A DNA stretch of 5,450 bases from JACQNR01 sp049515175 (GTDB lineage: Bacteria > Acidobacteriota > Terriglobia > UBA7540): contig JBEKUI010000287.1 in the NCBI GenBank assembly GCA_049515175.1, positions 1 to 5,450 of the forward strand, given 5' to 3'. The notes beneath the pieces were generated by a model. That model worked only from the letters and a program-made list of their open reading frames with translations. It was not told the DNA's origin and searched no databases. Position 1 is the first letter of the stretch. Each line of letters starts with the position of its first letter. Below are positions 1 to 5,227 of the stretch, in pieces. Both the position numbers and the translations under genes were made by a program.

Positions 1-107
1 CCGTGGACCCCGCTCCCCCTCTTTCGCGGGGGTGACAATCGCGCGCGGGCCTCGATTAGCCTCGTAACCATTAGCGGGTCAGCAAACGATTGAGGAGGCC
101 CAAAAGA

Positions 108-137
108 TTGACACCCTCGCGCCGCGCATACTACTAT
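108..137 (+). promoter_or_regulatory. Candidate sigma70-type promoter of the receiver-PilZ gene
   Basis: A perfect -35 box TTGACA lies at 108-113. After an 18-bp spacer comes TACTAT at 132-137, a 4/6 match to TATAAT. Transcription would start near 144, leaving a leader of about 50 nt before the ATG at 193. The -35 is strong and the -10 is moderate. No operator-like repeat was seen. Confidence 0.5.
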
Positions 138-192
138 GACAGGGCGGCACAGAAGATAGCCGACGGACTCCCTCGCCCCGCCGCGCTTCCCA

Positions 193-912
193 ATGGCCTT
201 TAGACCCAGAATTCTGGTCGTCGAAGACGATCCCAAGCTGCAGCGCGTTCTCATGACCACCATGCAACACATGGGAGGCGACCCGCAGTGCGTGTCCGGC
301 GGCGCGGAGGCGATTTCCCGCGTCGAAGGTGAGAAGTTTGACGGGGTTTTTGTGGACTGGGATAACCCCGATTCTGACCCCTTGGAATTGACGCGCCGCA
401 TCCGCCGTTCTGCCAGCAACTCCAAAATCCCGGTGGCAATGCTCAGCTCCCGCAAAGACCAGCGCGACGTTTCCAGGAGCTTTCAGGCAGGCACGACGTT
501 CTTCCTGGCGAAGCCTTTCGGCACCAATGAAATCGAGCGGCTGCTCAATGCCACCCGCGGTGCGATGCTGGAAGACCGGCGGTGCTATGACCGCGTTGCC
601 CTCAACATCCCTACCCTGTGCGAGTGGGGGAAAAAGCGTGGAACCCGGCGCGTCGCGGGGGAAAGCCTCAACCTCAGTCTCAACGGAATCCTGCTGAAGG
701 TGACTCCCCCGCCGGAAAAAGGGGCCTCGATCAATCTGGACCTGGCCCTCCCCAAGGCTCTCGGCCACCTCCTCGTGAAAGGCATTGTCACGCGTCAGGG
801 GCCGGGCGAGCAGACGGCCGTCCGTTTCGCCAACCTCACCAGGGAACAGGAAGAGCGGCTGGAAAAGCTCATCACCAACCAACCCTCGAGCCGGCTCTTC
901 GCCCACGACTAA
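193..912 (+). CDS. Response regulator: receiver domain fused to a PilZ domain
   Basis: This 239-residue cytoplasmic protein probably couples phosphorelay input to cyclic di-GMP binding. Residues about 5-120 are a CheY-like receiver: acidic cluster E11-D12-D13, predicted phospho-acceptor D55 (in VFVDWDNPD), S85/S86 at the switch position and K107 in FLAKPFG. Residues about 128-225 are PilZ: R130-C-Y-D-R134 fits the RxxxR c-di-GMP motif and N160-L-S-L-N-G165 fits (D/N)xSxxG. There is no DNA-binding domain, so output is probably by protein contact, as known for other PilZ proteins. The ATG at 193 is the only usable start: the frame has a TAG at 157-159 and no ATG, GTG or TTG codon between. No Shine-Dalgarno sequence precedes it (GCGCTTCCCA), which is odd beside the strong sites of its neighbours. 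No partner kinase is in the window. The domain call is firm; the cellular process controlled is unknown. Confidence 0.93.
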   Translation: MAFRPRILVVEDDPKLQRVLMTTMQHMGGDPQCVSGGAEAISRVEGEKFDGVFVDWDNPDSDPLELTRRIRRSASNSKIPVAMLSSRKDQRDVSRSFQAGTTFFLAKPFGTNEIERLLNATRGAMLEDRRCYDRVALNIPTLCEWGKKRGTRRVAGESLNLSLNGILLKVTPPPEKGASINLDLALPKALGHLLVKGIVTRQGPGEQTAVRFANLTREQEERLEKLITNQPSSRLFAHD

Positions 913-920
913 CCACGAAG

Positions 921-949
921 AAAAAACACGCAGTCCGGAAGGACCCGGA
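921..949 (-). terminator. Possible weak terminator of the DoxX gene
   Basis: On the minus strand, downstream of the DoxX stop, TCCGG and CCGGA (949-945 and 938-934) form a 5-bp GC-rich stem with a 6-nt loop. A run of six T (926-921) follows after a 7-nt gap. A second small hairpin, GGAGG/CCTCC (947-959), overlaps it. The stem is short and the gap long, so this is tentative. It lies in the 58-bp space between two convergent genes. Confidence 0.3.
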
Positions 950-970
950 GGCAGCCTCCACCCTCAGTGG

Positions 971-1363
971 TCATGCTTTCTTGCGGACGAGGGTGTCGAG
1001 ACTGATGGGGCCGGGGCCGGCGACGGAGAGATAGAGAAACAGGAAGCAATAAACGGCAGCCAGCTCGCCGCCATTGCTAAGGGGGAAAAAGCCGCGCGGA
1101 AAGTGCATCATGAAGTAGGCGACCGCCATCTCGCCGCTCAAGACGAAGGCCACCGGAGACGCGAACAATCCCACGAGCAAAAGCAAGCCCCCGCCGACTT
1201 CCAGGAATCCGGCGAACCAGGGGAGGGTGGGAAACGCAGCGGCGGCGCCCTTTCCGCCCATGCCTCCCAGGAGGCCGAACAACTTCTGCACACCGTGCAG
1301 GGAAAAAGTAAATGCCGCCACGATGCGGAGCAATGAACGGACGTAAGGCTGTACAGATGGCAT
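971..1363 (-). CDS. DoxX family membrane protein
   Basis: This is a 130-residue integral membrane protein of the DoxX family. About four hydrophobic helices are visible, near residues 8-28, 49-66, 70-88 and 99-115. Family hallmarks are clear: SLHGVQKLFG (21-30), GEMAVAYFMMHFPRGFFPLSNGGE (split here as GEMAVAYFMMHF at 77-88 and NGGE at 97-100), YCFLFLYLS (105-113) and SLDTLV near the C-terminus. Members are linked to thiosulfate:quinone oxidoreductase subunits and oxidative or thiol stress, but most small stand-alone members have no proven reaction, so I give no specific activity. The frame is open up to 1441. I chose the ATG at 1363 because an AGGAGAGG purine-rich ribosome site lies just before it and homologues begin there. 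It lies 111 bp downstream of the DUF2914 gene on the same strand and may be cotranscribed. No promoter of its own was evident. Confidence 0.9.
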   Translation of the reverse strand: MPSVQPYVRSLLRIVAAFTFSLHGVQKLFGLLGGMGGKGAAAAFPTLPWFAGFLEVGGGLLLLVGLFASPVAFVLSGEMAVAYFMMHFPRGFFPLSNGGELAAVYCFLFLYLSVAGPGPISLDTLVRKKA

Positions 1364-1395
1364 GGACCTCTCCTCTTCTTTCAGTGCGCAGTCTG

Positions 1396-1418
1396 CGAAC
1401 TCGAGGGCGCCAAGTTCG
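1396..1418. repeat. Short inverted repeat upstream of the DoxX gene
   Basis: CGAACT (1396-1401) and AGTTCG (1413-1418) form a perfect 6-bp inverted repeat with an 11-bp spacer, about 33-55 bp upstream of the DoxX start. Its spacing would suit a dimeric regulator, but a 6-bp match may be chance. No regulator of this kind is encoded nearby. Confidence 0.25.
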
Positions 1419-1474
1419 AGGAATCGCCGCGGGCCCGTCACGCGTCTTCCCGATCTTCCCCGCCCTCGCGCGGG

Positions 1475-1867
1475 TCATTTCACCGTGAAGCTCACCGAAG
1501 AGAGCACCGTGCCCGCCTCATCGGTCACATCCACACGCCAGCTTCCGGATTTTACGGCTTTTGCGGTCCAGGTGCGCGTGGAGGGGAATTTGATCTCCAG
1601 CGGCTTCTCGAAGACCTGCTTCTCGCCCTCGTACCAGACGTGCTTGATCGTCACCGGCACCGTCTCCGCCGCGACCTTCGTCCAGCAATAAACTGTCCCC
1701 ACGGAAGCCTCGAACTCCTTGCTTTCCCCCGTCGGCTCGCGGTTTTCGACCGCCGTCGCCGCCACTGCCTTTTCGATCTTCAGGCCGGATACGGCGGGTT
1801 TCTCCTGCCCGGCGGCCACGGTCGCCAGCAGCAGAAGGCTCGCCAAAACGCTTCCCAGACTTTTCAT
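1475..1867 (-). CDS. Secreted DUF2914 domain protein
   Basis: This 130-residue exported protein has a signal peptide: K2, then a hydrophobic stretch at residues 7-19, with likely cleavage after A18-A19-G20. The mature part is almost entirely a DUF2914 domain, a small beta-rich domain of unknown function. The signature residues are visible in order: Y60-C-W-T63, I74-K-H-V-W-Y79, W100 in the RTWTAKAVKSG segment, W110-R-V-D-V114, and the closing VLSSVSFTV strand (121-129). C61 is the only cysteine and there is no lipobox, so a soluble periplasmic or secreted protein is expected. The start is secure: AAGGAGGT lies 5 nt before the ATG at 1867. The gene precedes DoxX on the same strand with a 111-bp gap. 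Family membership is firm; no function can be given. Confidence 0.92.
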   Translation of the reverse strand: MKSLGSVLASLLLLATVAAGQEKPAVSGLKIEKAVAATAVENREPTGESKEFEASVGTVYCWTKVAAETVPVTIKHVWYEGEKQVFEKPLEIKFPSTRTWTAKAVKSGSWRVDVTDEAGTVLSSVSFTVK

Positions 1868-1892
1868 GGTTGACCTCCTTGGAATGATGACG

Positions 1893-1921
1893 ATTTTACA
1901 CCTCTCCGCCGCGCCTTGCCA
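1893..1921 (-). promoter_or_regulatory. Candidate promoter of the DUF2914 gene
   Basis: On the minus strand a TAAAAT -10 box (1898-1893, 5/6) sits 17 bp from TGGCAA (1921-1916, only 3/6 to TTGACA). The box stands out as AT-rich in a GC-rich stretch and would give a leader of about 18 nt carrying the AAGGAGGT site. Confidence 0.4.
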
Positions 1922-1993
1922 CGCCGGATCTGCCCCCGTCGCGGCGCGGGAGCCGCCGGCGGCGCGCCCAGCCAGCTTCCTAGCCCTTTCCTC

Positions 1994-2022
1994 TTGACAT
2001 GACTAGCCTCGATGTGTTAACC
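1994..2022 (+). promoter_or_regulatory. Candidate promoter of the 2168-2938 gene
   Basis: A perfect TTGACA (1994-1999) is followed 17 bp later by a poor -10 candidate, TTAACC (2017-2022). It points toward the arginine-rich hypothetical gene. The spacer and -10 lie inside the 10-bp hairpin at 2002-2035, so a protein binding that repeat would cover the promoter. The -10 match is weak, so this is tentative. Confidence 0.35.
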
Positions 2023-2035
2023 TGCCGAGGCTAGT
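2002..2035. repeat. 10-bp inverted repeat with a 14-nt loop
   Basis: ACTAGCCTCG (2002-2011) and CGAGGCTAGT (2026-2035) are perfect reverse complements. The 14-nt loop contains GTTAAC. The right arm shares CTAG (2031-2034), and its final T, with the left end of the larger inverted-repeat element. Possible roles are an operator over the TTGACA promoter or a leader hairpin. There is no T-tract, so it is not an intrinsic terminator. Confidence 0.6.
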
Positions 2036-2148
2036 GCCGTTCCAACTTATCTGGGCTAATCCTGGTCCGTGAGGTTAACCCCAGTCTTTGATCGCAGGGT
2101 GCATAACGAGGTGTAGTCCATAGGCGAATTAAGTTGGAACGGCACTAG
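2031..2148. mobile_element. MITE-like short element with 19-bp terminal inverted repeats
   Basis: CTAGTGCCGTTCCAACTTA (2031-2049) recurs as a perfect inverted copy at 2130-2148, with 80 bp between. A 19-bp perfect match at this distance is far beyond chance. Both outer ends read CTAG. If CTAG is a target-site duplication, the element itself is 2035-2144 (110 bp) with 15-bp inverted ends TGCCGTTCCAACTTA. Removing the element and one CTAG would rejoin ...CCGAGGCTAGGCACGAAAGGAGG, a continuous leader for the gene at 2168. The interior has no gene of meaningful length and contains the palindrome GGTTAACC (2073-2080). This fits a non-autonomous miniature element mobilised by a transposase elsewhere; IS5-group elements are known to use YTAR-type 4-bp targets, which CTAG would fit. 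An RNA-level or regulatory hairpin is the alternative. Confidence 0.6.
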
Positions 2149-2153
2149 GCACG

Positions 2154-2161
2154 AAAGGAGG
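2154..2161 (+). promoter_or_regulatory. Strong ribosome binding site of the 2168 gene
   Basis: AAAGGAGG lies 6 nt before the ATG at 2168 and fixes that start. It begins 5 nt beyond the right end of the inverted-repeat element, so any leader hairpin formed by the element would stop just short of it. Confidence 0.8.
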
Positions 2162-2167
2162 CCGCGC

Positions 2168-2938
2168 ATGCATGACCCGGAACCCCGGTCTTTTTCCCCG
2201 CCCTCGACGGATACTACCCCTCCTGCGTCTGCGGCGGAGGCCGTCCGCCCCAAGCGCCCTTACCGGCTCTCGCCCGAGGGCCGCGCGAGCGACAAGGCTC
2301 TGGCCGCCCGCCGCGCCAATCTGGAACTGGCGCGCGCCGCCCCGCGCGACCGCATCTATCGCCGCACCCGCCGCCGCCGCGAGGCCAGCCGGCGCAACAT
2401 CCAGCGGGCGCTTGCCTGGCGCCGCTCCCCGCAGGGGAATGCCCGGGCGCGCCTGAACGCCTTCCAGCACGGCCTGGCGGCCAAGACCAGCCCCGAGCTG
2501 CGCGCCGCGCTGGGAGAGGCGCCGGAGGATTTTGGCCGCCACCTCGATCTCGTGGCGCGCGTCTTCCTGCCCCGCGACCGGGAGGAAGGCCGCCTGGTCG
2601 AGCGCCTGGCGCAGGCCAGTTGGAACCACATGCGCGTCTTCCGCGCCCAGGCGCGCATGGAACGGTTCGCCTGGCGGCGCCTGGGGGCCCGACCGGGACG
2701 CCTGACCCTCGAGGAGTTCTCCGAGCGCGCCTACGAGGTCTCGAAACTGTTCGCCCTCGCCCACCTCGTCGACAGCGCAGCGGGCAAATACGAGGACCAG
2801 ATCGAGCGCCTCCTCGCCGCCCTCCTGCGCGGCAGGGCGAAGAGAGAGGGAGTGGGGGGAGAGCAGGATTCAGGATTCAGGAGTCAGGAGTCAGAAGAAA
2901 AGGAACAAGCGGGAGTGGGGCGCAGGGGCGCAGCGTGA
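2168..2938 (+). CDS. Arginine-rich hypothetical protein with an 'SPxGxAR..NAFxHGL' motif
   Basis: This is a 256-residue cytoplasmic protein of unknown function. Residues 1-28 are Pro/Ser/Thr-rich and probably disordered. Residues 29-105 are very basic and hold an imperfect internal repeat: SPEGRA (35-40) echoes SPQGNA (87-92), and ARRANLELARAAP (47-59) echoes ASRRNIQRALAWRRSP (73-88). The block RSPQGNARARLNAFQHGL (86-103) resembles a motif I recall from many hypothetical proteins ('..TPEGKAR..NALKHGL'). Residues 120-222 look alpha-helical, with WNHMRVFRAQARMERFAWRRL at 152-172. From about residue 225 the chain enters 7-bp DNA repeats and becomes low-complexity (DSGFRSQESEEKEQ), so the original C-terminus may have been shorter. 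The start is fixed by AAAGGAGG. The charge suggests nucleic-acid contact, but that is only inference. It ends 34 bp from the convergent, broken toxin gene. Confidence 0.82.
   Translation: MHDPEPRSFSPPSTDTTPPASAAEAVRPKRPYRLSPEGRASDKALAARRANLELARAAPRDRIYRRTRRRREASRRNIQRALAWRRSPQGNARARLNAFQHGLAAKTSPELRAALGEAPEDFGRHLDLVARVFLPRDREEGRLVERLAQASWNHMRVFRAQARMERFAWRRLGARPGRLTLEEFSERAYEVSKLFALAHLVDSAAGKYEDQIERLLAALLRGRAKREGVGGEQDSGFRSQESEEKEQAGVGRRGAA
2866..2893 (+). repeat. Heptanucleotide tandem repeat (GGATTCA/GGAGTCA, 4 units)
   Basis: Four consecutive 7-bp units are visible: GGATTCA, GGATTCA, GGAGTCA, GGAGTCA. They lie inside the 3' end of the arginine-rich gene. As 7 is not a multiple of 3, unit changes would shift the frame and alter the C-terminus. 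Related sequence, AGATTCAGGGATTCAG (2961-2976), recurs 68 bp further on, at the end of the toxin pseudogene. Confidence 0.75.
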
Positions 2939-2972
2939 TGTGCCACCCGCGGCAGATTGGAGATTCAGGGAT

Positions 2973-3345
2973 TCAGAAGCGGACGAGAGGCAACCGTCGA
3001 ACGCGGACGCTGGATTCGGTGACGGTAAGCATCGCACCGGACTTGAGGTCATCCCCGCATTGTTTGAGCACCTGGACGAGGAGGTCTGCGAGCTGTGGGG
3101 CTTTCAGCCCTTCGATGCGGAGGCGAATCACGGATGGTCCGGCGGCACCCGAAAGCGCCAGGTGCGCATGGAAGTCAGCATCCAGAGTCACCACGATCTG
3201 GCCGTGCTCCAAGGCACGCACGCACCAGGATGGTGCGATCGTCTGCAGTTGAAAGGCCGATATCGCTGGCGTGTTCGGCTTCCAGGCCCGACTTGCGCAG
3301 GTGGAGTGTGGTAGTACGCGGCAGCCCCTGATCGAGAAGCAGCAT
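2973..3345 (-). pseudogene. DUF5615 PIN-like toxin, frameshifted
   Basis: This is a broken toxin of a VapBC-like pair; DUF5615 proteins have a PIN-like fold and are presumed RNases. The 5' part starts at ATG 3345 and reads MLLLDQGLPRTTTLHLRKSG, then the family-like SDIGLSTADDRTILVRA. It then leaves frame at a (GTGC)3 tract (minus strand, 3225-3214) and stops at TGA 3177-3175 after 56 residues. The rest lies in another frame: RALEHGQIVVTLDADF, then LSGAAGPSVIRLRIEGL, ending RVRRLPLVRF with TGA at 2975-2973. Removing one GTGC unit joins the two into a continuous protein of about 122 residues, close to the usual family length, keeping acidic residues D5, D35/D36 and D54/D56. The start overlaps the antitoxin stop (TGATG), implying translational coupling. 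A GTG at 3221 could start the 82-residue C-terminal piece alone, but it would lack D5. Sequencing error is the main alternative to true decay. Confidence 0.85.
3214..3225 (-). repeat. (GTGC)3 tract at the toxin frameshift
   Basis: The plus strand reads GCAC three times in tandem (3214-3225), which is GTGC three times in the coding direction. Two units restore the toxin reading frame and three break it. A replication-slippage gain of one unit is the simplest explanation. Confidence 0.75.
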
Positions 3346-3578
3346 CAGCGCGCGGCGACCGGCGGGAGAATTTTGTCGTCGAGATAAGCGGCGGCGAAGG
3401 CGAGCGCTTGCCGGATGTCTTCGTCTTCAAGCTCGGGGTACTCGCGCTTGAGCTCGGCACGGTCGGGAGAAGTAGCCAGGGCTTCGAGCACGCGCCGGAC
3501 CGTCAGCCGCATATTGCGAATGCAGGGCTCACCGTTCATGCGGGCCGGGTTGGCGGTGATACGGTCGAAGTTCGCCAC
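3345..3578 (-). CDS. DUF433 family antitoxin
   Basis: This 77-residue protein is the antitoxin partner of the DUF5615 gene. DUF433 proteins are small winged-helix-like proteins that commonly sit directly upstream of PIN-like toxins and are expected to bind both the toxin and their own promoter. Hallmarks are FDRIT (4-8), N15-G-E-P-C-I-R21 followed by R24-L-T-V27, and EYPELEDEDIRQALAFAAAY (46-65). Length is normal for the family. The start is a GTG at 3578, with only a weak ribosome site (GAGATAAAG) before it; no better start is visible. Its TGA (3347-3345) overlaps the toxin ATG by one base. The gene looks intact although its toxin is broken. It may survive as a DNA-binding regulator, as protection against a similar toxin elsewhere, or simply as a relic. 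Confidence 0.9.
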   Translation of the reverse strand: MANFDRITANPARMNGEPCIRNMRLTVRRVLEALATSPDRAELKREYPELEDEDIRQALAFAAAYLDDKILPPVAAR

Positions 3579-3599
3579 GGTCTTTATCTCGCTTCTCAG

Positions 3600-3627
3600 A
3601 TTCTACGTCCTGTCGGCCAAAAAGCAA
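3600..3627 (-). promoter_or_regulatory. Candidate promoter of the antitoxin-toxin pair
   Basis: On the minus strand, TAGAAT (3605-3600, 5/6 to TATAAT) lies 16 bp from TTGCTT (3627-3622, 3/6 to TTGACA). Transcription would begin about 15 nt before the GTG start at 3578. The -10 is good and the -35 weak. Confidence 0.35.
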
Positions 3628-3683
3628 AAGGCCTCGGAGTGGAAAGCGCCAATCGAATGAGGAAGGCGGAATTAAGCTAGTCG

Positions 3684-3716
3684 CCACGGTTAACTCGCCA
3701 TGGGAATTAACCGTGG
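3684..3716. repeat. 10-bp inverted repeat with a 13-nt loop
   Basis: CCACGGTTAA (3684-3693) and TTAACCGTGG (3707-3716) are perfect reverse complements around a 13-nt loop containing CCATGG. It lies between the antitoxin promoter region and the terminator of the 3782 gene. There is no T-tract on either side, so it is not a normal terminator. It could be an operator for a dimeric regulator, or a backup structure behind the terminator. Confidence 0.55.
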
Positions 3717-3730
3717 GTTCTTGAAGACGG

Positions 3731-3764
3731 AAAAACCGCAGACCTCAACAAAACGAGGGCTGCG
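3731..3764 (-). terminator. Intrinsic terminator of the 3782-5182 gene
   Basis: On the minus strand, CGCAG-C-CCTC (3764-3755) pairs with GAGG-T-CTGCG (3746-3737), giving nine base pairs with one internal mismatch around an 8-nt loop. GGTTTTT follows directly, with the T5 run at 3735-3731. The stem begins 17 nt after the TGA of the secreted-protein gene. Stem, loop and T-tract are all well placed. Confidence 0.75.
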
Positions 3765-3781
3765 CTACCCGCTCCGAACTC

Positions 3782-5182
3782 TCAATCGTAGATGCAGAAG
3801 AAGCGACGCTGGCTGGTATCGAGGCCCAACTTCAGGAGCGGCAAATGCTCACGCGCGTAAGACGCTTCGCGTCCATCCCGCGTCAATTCCAAAACCGTCT
3901 GGTAATAGTCGATTGCCCTCTGGCGAGCCTCGGCGGACCCTGCTTCGTACGTTGTCCGATCCACATACATATCCTGCTGGGACGCTTGGCTGAGCGACCA
4001 CCACGTCTCGTAGGCTTGGGCGACGGCGAGCGTCACGTCGAGCCGGTAGGCGCTCGTAGGACGCTCCTGCAGGAATTGCCGGCCGTGATTGATGACCTCG
4101 CGGAACTGGTCACTGCCGCAGCCGGCGCCCGTGTGCCAGCCGTGATAGAGAAGCATGACGAAGGCCCTCTCTCCCCATGCCGTCTTGCCATACTCTTCCC
4201 ACACGCGCCAGAGAAGATTGTGCCGGTATGCCCAGGTCGCTCCCAATTCGTCCCATTGGTAGTCCAACTCGTATCCGGCAAATTCTTTTTTGGCCGGATG
4301 GATTGTCGAGGCATCCGGCCGGGGAAACTCCAGCCGGGCTGCCACGCGATCCGCCGCGAGAAGAAGCAGGGGGCGGCGATCGGGCGCGGCGGTTTTCGCC
4401 TGTTGCAGCAGACCCTGGAGGGTTTGGTCGAGCACCGCCTGCTTTGCCGGAGTCAGTTGATTGGCTAGGTCCTCGGCCAGGAGAGCGGGCAGGTTGGGGA
4501 AAGCCGGCAGCAGCGCCTGGGCGAGCTCCTGGCTCAGCGATGCCCCGGAACCGGCTTGCCAACCCTGCCTCTCGAATTCCTGGAGGCGCGAATTCTCCGC
4601 CATCGCCTCGAGCAAATGGCGGTGCCGGGCCAGGAGCCCCAGGCTGGGGGGTTCCGATGGGTAGTCCTTCAGGTAAAGATAAATCTGCAGTTCAGGCGTC
4701 TGCCAACGACGAACGCCTCGCCAGTATGCGGAGCCCCACTCGCCCAGCGAGGCGGCGACGGGCTCGCCGGGGCCGAAGCGGCTTTGCAGCTGCGACTGCA
4801 AGGCAGCGTAGATTTCCGTGTCCTTCGAAATCCCGCTGGCGATGGCGTGGAAGTGCTCCAGACGGCAAACCAGAGGTTCGTCAGAGGAAAGGACGTAGAA
4901 AGTCCACTGCGCCTTCTGCGTTTCGGTATTCACTTCGCAGCGATAGGACCAAATCCCTCCTTCGGTGTTGCTCCAGGTGCTCTCCCCGCCGTCAAACTGC
5001 TGGCAGGTCGAGCCGGGATGATGGCTTCGCCATTCCTCATACGGCGTGTCCCAGACGGCGGACTCGAATTCCGCCCAGATTCTGTCAGCAACTTGCTTCG
5101 AAGGCAGCGCAGTGGGTTCTTGGCCAAGGATGTGCGCTGCCAGCAGGAGGGCAACCAACAATAGAGGGAAAGTTTTCTTCAT
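3782..5182 (-). CDS. Secreted protein of unknown function with a helical, TPR-like C-terminal part
   Basis: This is a 466-residue exported protein that I do not recognise by name. A signal peptide is clear: K2-K3, a hydrophobic core at residues 5-18, and likely cleavage near G20-Q21. There is no lipobox cysteine. Residues about 28-175 appear mixed alpha/beta and are rich in Trp and Tyr, with C60, C82 and C106, which could form a disulfide. Residues 180-290 are Leu/Ala-rich helices. Residues 315-460 look like helical repeats of TPR type, for example REVINHGRQFLQERPTSAYR (361-380) and QRAIDYYQTVLELTRDG (421-437). The protein ends RRFFCIYD. The ATG at 5182 was preferred over the TTG just before it; GGAG lies 9 nt upstream. 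The gene stands alone and has its own terminator. A periplasmic scaffold or binding role is plausible but unproven. Confidence 0.85.
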   Translation of the reverse strand: MKKTFPLLLVALLLAAHILGQEPTALPSKQVADRIWAEFESAVWDTPYEEWRSHHPGSTCQQFDGGESTWSNTEGGIWSYRCEVNTETQKAQWTFYVLSSDEPLVCRLEHFHAIASGISKDTEIYAALQSQLQSRFGPGEPVAASLGEWGSAYWRGVRRWQTPELQIYLYLKDYPSEPPSLGLLARHRHLLEAMAENSRLQEFERQGWQAGSGASLSQELAQALLPAFPNLPALLAEDLANQLTPAKQAVLDQTLQGLLQQAKTAAPDRRPLLLLAADRVAARLEFPRPDASTIHPAKKEFAGYELDYQWDELGATWAYRHNLLWRVWEEYGKTAWGERAFVMLLYHGWHTGAGCGSDQFREVINHGRQFLQERPTSAYRLDVTLAVAQAYETWWSLSQASQQDMYVDRTTYEAGSAEARQRAIDYYQTVLELTRDGREASYAREHLPLLKLGLDTSQRRFFCIYD

Positions 5183-5227
5183 CAAGCGCTGCTCCGGTCT
5201 GACCCGCGCGGACGGTGGTTAGCACGC

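Noticed and set aside
8..31. CCCCGC/GCGGGG stem near the left edge as a terminator of an upstream gene
   Set aside because: It has a 12-nt loop and no T-tract, and the upstream gene is outside the window.
79..906. A 275-codon open frame on the minus strand opposite the receiver-PilZ gene
   Set aside because: It has no family features, and the opposite strand carries clear receiver and PilZ motifs. It is an antisense shadow caused by GC-rich third positions.
1364..1441. N-terminal extension of the DoxX protein to 1441
   Set aside because: The extra 26 residues are not DoxX-like, and a good ribosome site lies just before the ATG at 1363.
1460..1474. CCCGC/GCGGG hairpin downstream of the DUF2914 stop as a terminator
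   Set aside because: The stem is only 5 bp and no T-tract follows in the direction of transcription.
2129..2764. A 211-codon minus-strand frame opposite the arginine-rich gene
   Set aside because: It is low-complexity and motif-free and would cross the right arm of the inverted-repeat element. The plus-strand gene has an ideal ribosome site.
2940..3314. A plus-strand frame starting right after the 2168 gene
   Set aside because: It is antisense to both recognisable halves of the DUF5615 toxin and has no family features of its own.
3175..3345. Programmed frameshifting as an explanation for the split toxin
   Set aside because: No slippery heptamer or following pseudoknot is apparent. A 4-bp repeat gain explains the break fully.
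4177..5202. A 341-codon open frame on the plus strand opposite the secreted-protein gene
   Set aside because: Its product is a Pro/Arg/Gly-rich low-complexity chain with no domain. The minus strand has a signal peptide, coherent helices and a matched terminator.
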